DNA of 64,000 bases from assembly GCA_019454045.1 (NCBI GenBank), contig SKCR01035536.1:1-64000 (forward strand), in the 5' to 3' direction. Positions 48,546 to 57,774 of the stretch are shown here, piece after piece. Within the stretch, counting starts at the first letter, position 1; every line of letters starts with the position of its first letter. Source of the DNA: Zanthoxylum bungeanum. Lineage: Eukaryota > Streptophyta > Magnoliopsida > Sapindales > Rutaceae. The notes beneath the pieces are model-generated. The model searched no databases, was not told the origin of the DNA, and saw nothing but the letters and a program-made list of their open reading frames with translations. Position numbers and translations under genes: made by a program.

Positions 48546-49390
48546 CATGTGTCAGATTCCTGAACCATAAGCTGGAAGGTCTTCCTAAGGTTAAAGGGAA
48601 TATCTTGCAGACTACTTCCTCGATCATGTTTTGGATCTCCATCAGCAAGATGAACTTTTCAACATATGACTTAGGGTCTGTATTTCCCTTATAGACATCT
48701 ATTGCGAGCATGGAGAACCTCATCGGGAACTCCAGTTCTAATACTTTATTTGTGAATGGAGATGTCATCTCTATGTCTTGATCATCTTGAGCACCCCCTC
48801 GCATGCTCATCTTTCATCTCTTTATCTCCTATTGGAACCAATCCCGCAAGTGGCCCTCAGTATCCTCCTGACCTCTGCGGGTGGTTTTCTCATACTTTCT
48901 TCTCCGAGCGTGGTATTTCCTCCCACTTGGAGCTTTATGCCCTCATTCCTGATAATATCTCAGGTACTCACCCCAAAGCATGGGCTGTGACTAAATAATT
49001 ATGGGGTTCACCTGTTTTGTCTCGCCTCTCTTCAGGCTCTTCCACTGGTGCGACACTGGCCACGACCACCGAACTGACCATATGAGGGTTTTCCTTTCGA
49101 TCTCATGTTTTTCTTCTCCACCCACTGGTCTTTTCCCACTGAAAATTTCTTTCTTCCTACGACTAGGCCGCGCATGAGCCTGCTTTTCTGATTTCTTCTA
49201 CAACTTCTCTACCTTCTCCAGCACTACTTTCATAATGGTTTGGTTGCCTCCTTATCCTCTATGGCTTTCTCTCTTTCCACCTGTAGGTTCTCTTTCATCT
49301 TTTCCATCCACTCCACCGTTGAGGCCTTTTGAGCTCTATGATTCCCATCCCCAATCATCGTCTTAGTGTGTTGTATCACTTTTTAGACTG

Positions 49391-49411
49391 ATCCCTACCG
49401 ACGACGCCAAC
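49391..49411 (-). other. Primer binding site of E
   Basis: On the minus strand TTGGCGTCGTCGGTAGGGAT follows the LTR directly. It is a diverged form of the D site (TTGGCGCCGTCTGTGGGGA). Confidence 0.7.
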
Positions 49412-50449
49412 TATCGACTGTAGTTTTTCGTTCGAAGGGCAAATAGGGAATTCACCTCTCGAATAAACCTCTCTCGAACAGTGAATTTATTTAGTTAGTA
49501 AGGAACCACACAAACTTAGCAAGCAGACAGAATAAACATATGAGTTTAAGTGGTTCGACGGAGAATGGATCTTATCTACGTCCTCAGGAGAAATGGAGAT
49601 ATTTTATTGTTGCTCGGGGTCATGACTGACCCGAGCTAGAAAAGGGAAAATGAACTCACAAACTGATAAAAAATATCGGGTCTTACACAAGTCCGGTACA
49701 ATTCTCTCAAGTGGTCGGGTAACTGACCTGCTTTCTCTCTATATTTCTAGTTCTTAAACTTCTTTACTTTTTACAGATTACAATATGCAAAAATTGCTAA
49801 CCCTTGAATTTGTGTCTTAACCCATTTATATAGGCTTCAAAAGATATTGTTCCACCAACCATGATGTCAACCAATGTCACAAGGTCATCATTACAGTTGT
49901 TGCCACCTCCAATTGCCCACAATCCAGCCAATCAAATTAGCTAATTCTTTTGCTACTGAACCGGCCTATGGCGGCTCTGCTCTCCCACTATTCTGCCACT
50001 GCACAAGCCTATAGCGGTTGGTCAAGCCTACGACTACTGTGGATCGCTGCTTTCCTTAGGTCATCATTAATCTTCTAGAAGCACATCTTGCCAAGTAGGG
50101 CAAACGTCACATGACTCCAATATTGGTCGACCTGTGATCCTATATTCATTCCTCAGGTCGGCACACCGAGGTAGATGAAACTGATCAAATACCCCTTTAG
50201 CTCTTCCAAACAAGTTGGGTTTCACAGACAAAGACCTTCTCGGGTCGAAATCCTCCAGCTCTCACAAAACCCCAATTCAACACCCTTCATGTGGTTGGGT
50301 CGGCATCACAATTCACTTCATCCCCAAGATGCTCTGTTAGACCCATATCTTTATGAACTATTGAGTATTTGCCATCCATTTTTGACTATGTAGACTCTAC
50401 CCTTCCTCGCTATTTGATCTTTCATCGGGGTAAAAAACCACAATCAACA
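49412..50449 (-). repeat. 5' LTR of E, about 1,038 bp
   Basis: On the plus strand from TATCGACTGTAG (decayed TG start) to CACAATCAACA. It is related to the D LTR: both have GTGGTTCG-CGGA, GGATC and CTACGTCC-CAGGA in the same order and spacing. Confidence 0.75.
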
Positions 50450-50838
50450 ACATCAATAATAAGCAGTGGAGTTTAAGATCCTAACAAACAAGAGAGTATT
50501 CTAACAAAATTTGACAATTTAATTAGAAACCCTAAAAGGGTTTTAGAGGATAGAGTTGTAACAGTACATTGCATAAGAATATGGTGCGGTCCCCTGCAGA
50601 CTTATGGTTGATGGAGCATGTCCCCTGTGGAGGAAGATGTACCAAATATGTACATGTCAAACTTATTTATAATTTGGGCAAAGGATACTCAGGGAAACAT
50701 AAAATCTTCTAATGTTTTAAATATATATATATATACAACTCCATTTATTAATGTATTTTATTTATTTAACAGTTAAATAATCAATATTATTTATTTATAT
50801 AAAAATGACATATGAAAATACATAAAATATATATATAT
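50450..50838. other. Non-coding spacer between E and D
   Basis: AT-rich, with ACCCTAAAAGGGTTTT near 50529 and AT runs at 50720-50735 and 50827-50843. No gene seen. It continues beyond D at 56482. Confidence 0.5.
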
Positions 50839-50843
50839 ATATA
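50839..50843. repeat. Target duplication ATATA, left of D
   Basis: ATATA precedes the left LTR, and the same bases follow the right LTR at 56477-56481. The left copy lies in an AT run, so the match alone is weak evidence. Confidence 0.7.
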
Positions 50844-51690
50844 TGTTGACGGCTGATTTTGGTCTCGGGATAATATAGGAATATCACCTCCGAGGGAATC
50901 CTCCTTCAACTGTGAATTTGTTTGGTTATGGGGGACCAAAGGCAAATTTAGCGGAAAACAAGAAAATACGCCAATCAGACAAGGTGTTTTAACGTGGTTC
51001 GGTGGATTTTGGGATCCGACCTACGTCCACGGGCAAGAATAGGATGGTGCTTTTTATTACTCAAATATACTCCTCAGGTCTCCTCTTTGCTTTTACAAAT
51101 CAGAGCTTGATGGTTCTAATCTCTCACTTTTGTGATGATTTTCAGATGCTTTCAACTTGTTACCCTTCTTCTCTCTTTTTTGTTCTCTCTTTTCCTTCAC
51201 TCTACCCTCCTATTTATAATGGTGAAGAAATCATATTCCTATTTGTACAAGAATTTCCTAGTTGAAACAATTTCATTCCCATGAGGATTCCTAGTCAAAA
51301 CTGTTCCCTTATCCCATAAGGATTCCTAATCAAAACTACATTTATTTCATTTATCCTATTAGGATATTAACTCACCAGTTTTCCTCATGAAAATAGGATA
51401 ACTTGTCACCATATCCACAATGATAGGGTATTATCTTCAGGAGCACGCCTCGCTATATGGTCGGTCTTCATGAGGTCGGTCACAATAGTTTTTTGTACTG
51501 AGAATGCTGCTGTCGACCTGATAATTGCCCGGTCATCCAATCTTTAAGTGGTCGGGTTAACGATCTTAAGTGCTCGGCCCCTGACTCATGTGGTCGGGTC
51601 GGTATTAATGATCTGGACCAATAAGGGAATTACCCTTTCACCCCTGTCGTGCTGCTTAAATGACATAGTGCCCGGAAAACACCATCAACA
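50844..51690 (-). repeat. 3' LTR of D, 847 bp
   Basis: On the plus strand starts TGTTGACGGCTG and ends ACACCATCAACA. Nearly identical to 55627-56476; the 3-base length difference is explained by CTCTCTTTT/CTCTCCCTTTT and CATTCCC/CATTTCCC. Confidence 0.93.
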
Positions 51691-51706
51691 TCTGTCCCCT
51701 AGTTCT
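51691..51706 (-). other. Polypurine tract of D
   Basis: On the minus strand GAACTAGGGGACAGA directly precedes the LTR start TGTTGATGG. Confidence 0.8.
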
Positions 51707-51912
51707 CGGTAACAACGAGTTTGTGAGTTGATGCCGGGAACTATAAAAAAGATGGTGTGTCAATGAATCTGTCGGTGGTCATTTCAGGAACTGCAGAGAA
51801 AAATGCCTCGGTTGCAAATCTGGTCATTCCTGCCATCTTCATGAGCTCAGTCAACGAGGATCCTCGATATCTACCCGTGGAGACAATGCTTTGCCCTTAT
51901 GCTGACGACGAC

Positions 51913-52450
51913 CGACTCGGTGGGACGTAACCCGACCCCGAGCTGAAATGAACACTTTGGCTCCGGGGGAAATGTTACGTCCCCAGACCAAAAGGACTGA
52001 CTCGGTGGGATACGACCCGACCCCGAGCTGAGATGAACATTTGGTCCTGGGGGAATGTTACGTCCCCAGACCAAAAGGACGGACTCGGTGGGACACGACC
52101 CGACCCCGAGCTGAGATGAATACTTGGCCCTGGGGGAATGTTACGTCCCCAGACCAAAAGGACGGACTCGGTGGGACACGACCCGACCCCGAGCTGAGAT
52201 GAACACTTGGCCTGGGGGAATGTTACGTCCCCAGACCAAAAGGACGGACTCGGTGGGACACGACCCGACCCCGAGCTGAGATGAACACTTGACCCTGGGG
52301 GAATGTTACGTCCCCAGACCAAAAGGACGGACTCGGTGGGATACGACCCGACCCCGAGCTGAGATGAACACTTGGCCCTGGGGGAATGTTACGTCCCGAC
52401 CAAAAGACGGACTCGGTAAGACGTAACACGACCCCAGGCTGAGAGAAACC
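51913..52450 (-). repeat. 83-bp tandem array in D
   Basis: Seven units start with GACTCGGTGGGA at 51913, 51999, 52082, 52165, 52247, 52330 and 52410, so the period is 80-86, mostly 83. In the first unit GGGACGTAAC and GTTACGTCCC form a 10-base inverted repeat spanning most of the unit. In later units one arm has changed. The region lies between gag and the 3' LTR and is not coding. Confidence 0.92.
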
Positions 52451-52711
52451 AAGTGACCTCGGCGGAACGAATCCAGCCCCGAGCCGAATAAACAAGTGGC
52501 CTCGGCGGAACGAATCCAGCCCCGAGCCAGGTAATCCAAGTGGCCTTAGCGGAACGAATCCAGCCCCGAGCCAGGTAATCCAAGTGGCCTTGGCGGAACG
52601 AATCCAGCCCCGAGCCAGGTAATCCAAGCGGTCTCGGCGGAACGAATCCAGCCCCGAGCCGAATAACAAGTGGCCTCGGCGGAACGAATCCAGCCCCGAG
52701 CCAGGTAATCC
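52451..52711 (-). repeat. 44-bp tandem array in D
   Basis: Six units beginning AAGTGGCCTCGGCGGAACGA at 52451, 52494, 52538, 52582, 52626 and 52668, each containing CCAGCCCCGAGCC. Follows the 83-bp array directly. Confidence 0.92.
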
Positions 52712-52979
52712 TTGGGACTTGCTCAGAAGGGAATTGAATCAACCTTGTGAAGCCCTACCGAATCTGGCACGGGCGTCCCCTTGCCAGATCAGTGAAAAAC
52801 AAAATCAAAAATTTGAAAAATAAGACCAAAAAGGTGGGGGTGACTCGGCACTTGTCCCAAAAGAAAACATTTTACAAATGTAAACAACAGCACAGATGCC
52901 TCACAACAGCGTCCTGCCCGAGGCCTCCAAAACACAATTCTGAATCTTTCAATTCAGTGTCCCGGCGAACCAAGATTTG
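52712..52979 (-). other. Unique segment in the D repeat zone
   Basis: Non-coding sequence between the 44-bp array and the ~140-bp units. No recognised function. Confidence 0.5.
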
Positions 52980-53410
52980 GATCAAAAAGAGCGTTTGATT
53001 GGTAAGGGCACATCCTCTACACGTCGGTCCACTGGGGAGCCTGTGTGTTTCGTGAGGGCTCCTCCTTACCACGCTGGAGTAGGCACACGCTACAAGGGCT
53101 CAACGCATCCTCGTGCTGTGCCTCTCACGGATCCAAGTGATGAATGGATCAAAGAGTGTCCGGGGCGCTAAGGGCATATCCCTCCTTAGGTCCGGTATCA
53201 CTGGAGCTAGCAATCGTCACGGGGGCCTTGTCACTCCCCGTGCTATGCTTTCCCACGGATCCATTACATCGGGTAAATGAGGATCAAAGAGTGCTCGATA
53301 CATTAAGGGCATATTCCTCCTCATGTTCGGTAACACTGGAGCAAGCAATCGCCACAGGGGTATCATCTCTCCCCGTGCTATGCTTCCCACGGATCCTATG
53401 CATCGAGTAT
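52980..53410 (-). repeat. Three ~140-bp units in D
   Basis: Units share GGATCAAAGAGTG, AAGGGCATATCCCTCCT, CACTGGAGCNAGCAATCG and CCCCGTGCTATGC...CACGGATCC. E has diverged equivalents at 41070-41560. Confidence 0.8.
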
Positions 53411-53860
53411 GTCCCTGAGGACCCCGAGCTAAAGAGATATTTGGTCCTAGGGGAATGTCCTGTCCCCAGTCCGATGAGCATGACCCGGTGGGACGTAACC
53501 CGACCCCGAGCTGAAAAAGGCATTTGGACCTGGGGGAATGTTACGTCCCCAGTTCGAAGAGCTGACTCGGTGGGATGTACCCGACCCCGAGCTGAAGAAG
53601 GCACTTGGACCTGGGGGAGTGTTACGTCCCCAGTCCGAAGGGCTGACTCGGTGGGATATAACCCGACCCCGAGCTGAATAACCAAGTAGCTTCGGCGGAA
53701 CGAAATCCAGCCCCGAGCTGAAAGAGGTATTTGGCTCTGGGGGAATGTCCCGTCCCCAGACCAATATGCGTGACTCGGTGGGACGTAATCCAACCCCGAG
53801 CCGAATAACTGAATGGCCTCGGCGGAACAAAGTCCAGCCCCGAGCCGATCAAGTCTTAGT
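53411..53860 (-). repeat. Mixed 83-bp and 44-bp units in D
   Basis: About four 83-bp type units (GACTCGGTGGGA-CGTAAC...GTTACGTCCCCAG) interleaved with two 44-bp type units (GGCCTCGGCGGAAC...CCCCGAGCC). Shows that the two unit types have been shuffled. Confidence 0.85.
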
Positions 53861-54010
53861 GCTTTGGTCGTTTCTTTTTGTATTAGGCGCTAAGTTTGTC
53901 CCCGGTTTTTTTGAGTAAGTCTTTCTATTTATGTTTTACGAAAGTGGACGAGAACCTTTTTGAAAAGAGAAAGTTTTTTATTCATGTTTCGGGGACAAAC
54001 TGCCCTTTTC

Positions 54011-55574
54011 TCAGTTGATTTGGCGGCCACATGCTCTTTGTCTGGTCGTCATAACTTCGTGGTCAATGTATTTGTTCAGATATCCGTTTCGTGCTAGGTC
54101 TTCCATCTGCTCTCGTAGATCTTTACATCCGTCCGTTGCATGTCCTCTGGAGTTGTGGTGTACGCAATAAGCCTTTTGGTTCCTCTTGTCCGGGGGAAAC
54201 CTTCGTTGGTCGGGTTCTACTAAGAGGCCTTTCCCCTGGATCTCCATGACAATTTGTCCCAGTGGTTTCTTTAGGGGAATGTATGCATCTTCCCCGACCA
54301 CATGGTTTACTTGGGTTGGCGCCCTTCTCTCTTGATTGTCCCGGTGCAGTGGCTTAAATTCTTTGTACTTCGGGAGTGGTCTTCTGGATTCTCTTTCTAT
54401 TCGGCGGGGAGCACCCTCCCTTGCGGTTCTTTCTCTGATAGTGTTCCCTTTTCGGGATACTTTCTCTTCGTTCTCCAATGAAACGAATTTTCGGGCTACC
54501 TCCAGAGCGGTGGCGTAGTCCGGGGTGTCTTGGATCCTTAGATGGGTCCATAGCCTTCCGACTTTCAAGGCTCCCTTCAAGCTTTCCAGGGCCTCGGGGG
54601 ATTCATACCCTCCGACTTCGAGTACCATATTATGGTATCTTTCAATAAATATCTTCAGGGGTTCATCGTCTCCTTGCTTCATAAGTCTTAATTCTCCAAT
54701 CGTTTTTGGGGACGCAAGCCCCTTTGAAGTGTCGAATGAACGACTTCTTAAGTTGTGTGAAGTCTCTGATGCTCCCCGGAGCCAGGCTTCTGTACCATAG
54801 GATGGCGGGTCCACTTAAAGTTAGGGGGAACACTTTGCAGATGGCATCTCCTACTACTCCCTGGACTTCCATCAACAAGACAAAGCTTTCGATGTGTGAT
54901 TTCGGGTCAGAGTGGCCTTTGTAGGGTGCCATGGTCGGCATGCTGAATCGCTTTGGGAATCTTACCGACCTTATTTTTTCCGCGAAAGGAGATTCATCTT
55001 TGCCGTCCTGGACATCCCCTTTGTTTGCACTGGGATGTACTCCCCATTTGATCAGCTCCTCCCGTAACCAAGATTTCATGTTGCTATCTTTGGTGCTACT
55101 CCGTCTCCTGCGGTCTCCTTTCTTTCTGTTATTCCGGGGGTGGTGCTTCTCGTGGCTGGTATCTTCTAGTACTTCTTCGTCGTATTCTTTCTCCTTTCGC
55201 CGGGTGTTGCGAAGGCTATCATAGGAGGGGTCTGGTGATGATTTGTCACTCTCTTCCTCCCATGTGTCCTCGGTCTGGGAATCTCCCTGAACCACTACGG
55301 ATCTTACCCTGTAAGGATCCTTCTTCCGGGGTCTGTCGTCCTCACTTATATCGACAATTCTTTTTCCTTCTGCTATGTCGCTCCTTCGTCGGCTAGTCCC
55401 CGCTTCGAATTTTTCATTGTGTGCTCCTTCTATCCTTTCCAACCGGTCTACTATGGTTTTTAGTTTTTAGCAGAGTTCGGCTTTCCCTTTCTTTCCTAAG
55501 GTTTTCCTCAATCCTCTCCATCCAATCTGCGCGGCCGAGCTCCCTGATGGTTGGTGGCTTCCGTCTTCCGCCAT
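54011..55574 (-). pseudogene. gag of element D, frameshifted
   Basis: Nucleocapsid gene starting at ATG 55574 (MAEDGSHQPSG). Frame changes occur near 55530-55460. The main frames are 55442-54663 and 54814-54011, which overlap and differ by one base at a run of five A near 54707. Features in order are a basic and acidic N-terminal region, the gag core with SHIESFVLLMEVQG, VFPLTLSGPAILWYRSL and a knuckle CVHHNSRGHATDGC (C-x2-H-x4-H-x4-C), then YLNKYIDHEV. Apart from these shifts it lacks internal stops, unlike E gag. Whether it is translated is unknown; the shift could also be a sequencing error. Confidence 0.82.
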
Positions 55575-55606
55575 TGTCTTACTACGCGAGCTGCTTTTTG
55601 TTGAGT

Positions 55607-55625
55607 TCCCCACAGACGGCGCCAA
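55607..55625 (-). other. Primer binding site of D
   Basis: On the minus strand TTGGCGCCGTCTGTGGGGA follows the 5' LTR. It starts TGGCGCCGT like the sites of many plant gypsy elements; the tRNA was not assigned. Confidence 0.8.
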
Positions 55626-55626
55626 C

Positions 55627-56476
55627 TGTTGACGGCTGATTTTGGTCTCGGGATAATATAGGAATATCACCTCCGAGGGAATCCTCCTTCAACTGTGAAT
55701 TTGTTTGGTTATGGGGGACCAAAGGCAAATTTAGCGGAAAACAAGAAAATACGCCAATCAGACAAGGTGTTTTAACGTGGTTCGGTGGATTTTGGGATCC
55801 GACCTACGTCCACGGGCAAGAATAGGATGGTGCTTTTTATTACTCAAATATACTCCTCAGGTCTCCTCTTTGCTTTTACAAATCAGAGCTTGATGGTTCT
55901 AATCTCTCACTTTTGTGATGATTTTCAGATGCTTTCAACTTGTTACCCTTCTTCTCTCTTTTTTGTTCTCTCCCTTTTCCTTCACTCTACCCTCCTATTT
56001 ATAATGGTGAAGAAATCATATTCCTATTTGTACAAGAATTTCCTAGTTGAAACAATTTCATTTCCCATGAGGATTCCTAGTCAAAACTGTTCCCTTATCC
56101 CATAAGGATTCCTAATCAAAACTACATTTATTTCATTTATCCTATTAGGATATTAACTCACCAGTTTTCCTCATGAAAATAGGATAACTTGTCACCATAT
56201 CCACAAGGATAGGGTATTATCTTCAGGAGCACGCCTCGCTATATGGTCGGTCTTCATGAGGTCGGTCACAATAGTTTTTTGTACTGAGAATGCTGCTGTC
56301 GACCTGATAATTGCCCGGTCATCCAATCTTTAAGTGGTCGGGTTAACGATCTTAAGTGCTCGGCCCCTGACTCATGTGGTCGGGTCGGTATTAATGATCT
56401 GGACCAATAAGGGAATTACCCTTTTACCCCTGTCGTGCTGCTTAAATGACATAGTGCCCGGAAAACACTATCAACA
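55627..56476 (-). repeat. 5' LTR of D, 850 bp
   Basis: On the plus strand starts TGTTGACGGCTG and ends ACACTATCAACA. The frame it shares with the other LTR (MDFGIRPTSTGKN...) is a non-coding coincidence. Confidence 0.93.
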
Positions 56477-56481
56477 ATATA
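56477..56481. repeat. Target duplication ATATA, right of D
   Basis: Second copy of the bases at 50839-50843, in a context that is not an AT run on its right side. Confidence 0.7.
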
Positions 56482-56659
56482 TTAGATTACATTTTATTTC
56501 CATCTAAAATAACAAAATTTATTAACAATAAGAATCTGCATGTATTTTTTTTAAAAAAAATTAAAACATTAAAACACTAAATGTCTTAAAAAAAATTAAA
56601 ACATTAAAACACTAAATGTCAAGGGTCCAAATATCATTTTCCCTTGTAATTTTTAGGTT

Positions 56660-56694
<35 letters not shown>

Positions 56695-57374
56695 CTCCTC
56701 TCTGATTGTCCTAATTCCTCCTTTAAATGAACATTGGTCTCCACTACTTCACATGGATGTTTATACGGTCAACTAAAAACCCCGACCAGATGATATAGAC
56801 AGGAACTTTCTCTAAACCTCTCCTTTTTTCTTTCATTTTCTTTAGTCTAAATGAAACAACAACATACGATAAGGTCATATTTGTAAATTGTAATTATAAA
56901 ACTAATCTCTCGATTGATTAGAATCCGTCACTAATTTTACTATCTTTGATTTAACGCATTGTCCGTGCCATATCTATATTTAACTAAACCAAACTAAACA
57001 AATTTTTCTTCTTCTTTTTTTCACTAAATGGGTTCAATTACATAGATCCTTTGATATTATTCTATTCTATCCGAATTTATTATTTCATTAAATTAATAAA
57101 ATATAATTATCTCATTATATTTTTTATTCATATCAACTTAACGTATAACAACACTGTTTATTCTTCTTTTTTCATTGTTTATATAGTAAAAAGGTGAAAC
57201 TATTTTATTAATAATACATACACACACGAAATGTATAACACAAAACTTAAGAAGGCAAAAAAAAAAAAAACTTATTATCATATACATTAATGCTGATAAG
57301 AAGATTTGGCCATAAAAATTTGTACTACATAACAAATATTTACCTAGCTATCATCAATTCAACTAATTATACTA
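56482..57374. other. AT-rich spacer, no gene
   Basis: Contains a direct duplication of TTAAAACATTAAAACACTAA around 56561-56575 and 56590-56622, a run of 34 T at 56661-56694, and nothing resembling a protein. Confidence 0.6.
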
Positions 57375-57379
57375 TAAAT
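57375..57379. repeat. Target duplication TAAAT, left of F
   Basis: TAAAT here and at 62436-62440. Confidence 0.85.
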
Positions 57380-57741
57380 TGTTGTGATTCACTGATCACT
57401 CTAGAGTGTTTTTGAGGAAAAACCGAAAGCTTCTATTACTTACAAGAATAGAATACAAGTATTGAAACTTACAAAAACAAAACCTCACTACACTCTCTCT
57501 ATTTGCACACTTTGGGATGATTTACAAATGAATTCAAGTTTCCTTTTATAGGGCAAAAACGTGTGCTACAGTGCCACAAGTTTTTGCCAACTTCAAACTT
57601 ACTGGCCAACTTAGCCAACCTGTACAGCATGCAAGTTGGAAGCTTGTTGGCAGCCTGACACCGAAAGTTGCTTGATTGTATTTGATGCTTGCTGGAAAGC
57701 ATGCATGGCTCATGCATGCTGGTTGCATGTTGGATCTCATA
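57380..57741 (-). repeat. 3' LTR of F, 362 bp
   Basis: On the plus strand starts TGTTGTGATTCAC and ends GGATCTCATA (decayed ...CA). Matches 62082-62435 closely. Confidence 0.9.
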
Positions 57742-57754
57742 ATTCTCCCCGTCC
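57742..57754 (-). other. Polypurine tract of F
   Basis: On the minus strand GGACGGGGAGAAT directly precedes the 3' LTR. Confidence 0.8.
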
Positions 57755-57774
57755 AGCTGCATCTGAAACAATCA

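Larger units (their letters stand above)
45341..49358 (-). pseudogene. gag of gypsy E, split by a solo LTR
   Basis: Starts at ATG 49358 (MIGDGNHRAQKAS). The piece 48810-48493 contains DPKSYVEKFILLMEIQ and CKIFPLTLGRPSSLWFR, parallel to gag of D. The gene is interrupted at 48540-46096 and resumes at 46090 with a segment equivalent to D gag, then MEVGAYESLEALESSEGALR (from 45941). A knuckle of the form C-x2-H-x4-H-x4-C is readable near 45480-45430. Removing the insertion and one copy of ACTTC restores collinearity with D gag. Further stops and frameshifts remain. Confidence 0.8.
40402..50449 (-). mobile_element. Degenerate Tat-lineage Ty3/gypsy element E
   Basis: Minus-strand element with a 5' LTR (49412-50449), primer site, gag, protease, reverse transcriptase, RNase H, a second RNase H and integrase in that order, then tandem repeats. 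The domain order and second RNase H mark the Tat branch of plant gypsy elements. Its 3' end was removed or displaced by element B. Its gag is split by a solo LTR at 46096-48540. It is old: stops and frameshifts occur in all domains. Confidence 0.85.
50844..56476 (-). mobile_element. Pol-less gypsy element D (gag only), 5,633 bp
   Basis: Direct LTRs at 50844-51690 and 55627-56476 flank a 3.9-kb interior on the minus strand. The interior has a primer site, gag, a long tandem-repeat zone and a polypurine tract. No protease, reverse transcriptase, RNase H or integrase motif is present. LTRs differ by three substitutions and two small indels that I could find, so the insertion is recent. Gag stops at 54011 and is followed by sequence that in E follows integrase, so pol was deleted as a block. 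This matches the class called TR-GAG elements in plants. Confidence 0.88.

Noticed and set aside
51002..51265. 87-residue frame MDFGIRPTSTGKN..., repeated at 55785-56105
   Set aside because: It occurs twice only because both copies are LTRs of D; it shows no known domain and overlaps LTR promoter sequence.
51913..52711. CRISPR-like regular repeats
   Set aside because: The units are contiguous tandem repeats with no unique spacers, and the setting is a plant retrotransposon.
51975..52742. Several minus-strand frames of 66-148 residues with repeated GSGLDSFRR or SVHLSSGSGR peptides
   Set aside because: Products of the 83-bp and 44-bp arrays in the non-coding zone of D; no domain and no conservation of frame across units.
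56661..56694. Run of 34 T as a possible tail of a LINE or SINE on the minus strand
   Set aside because: No adjoining LINE coding, SINE promoter boxes or target duplication could be seen.
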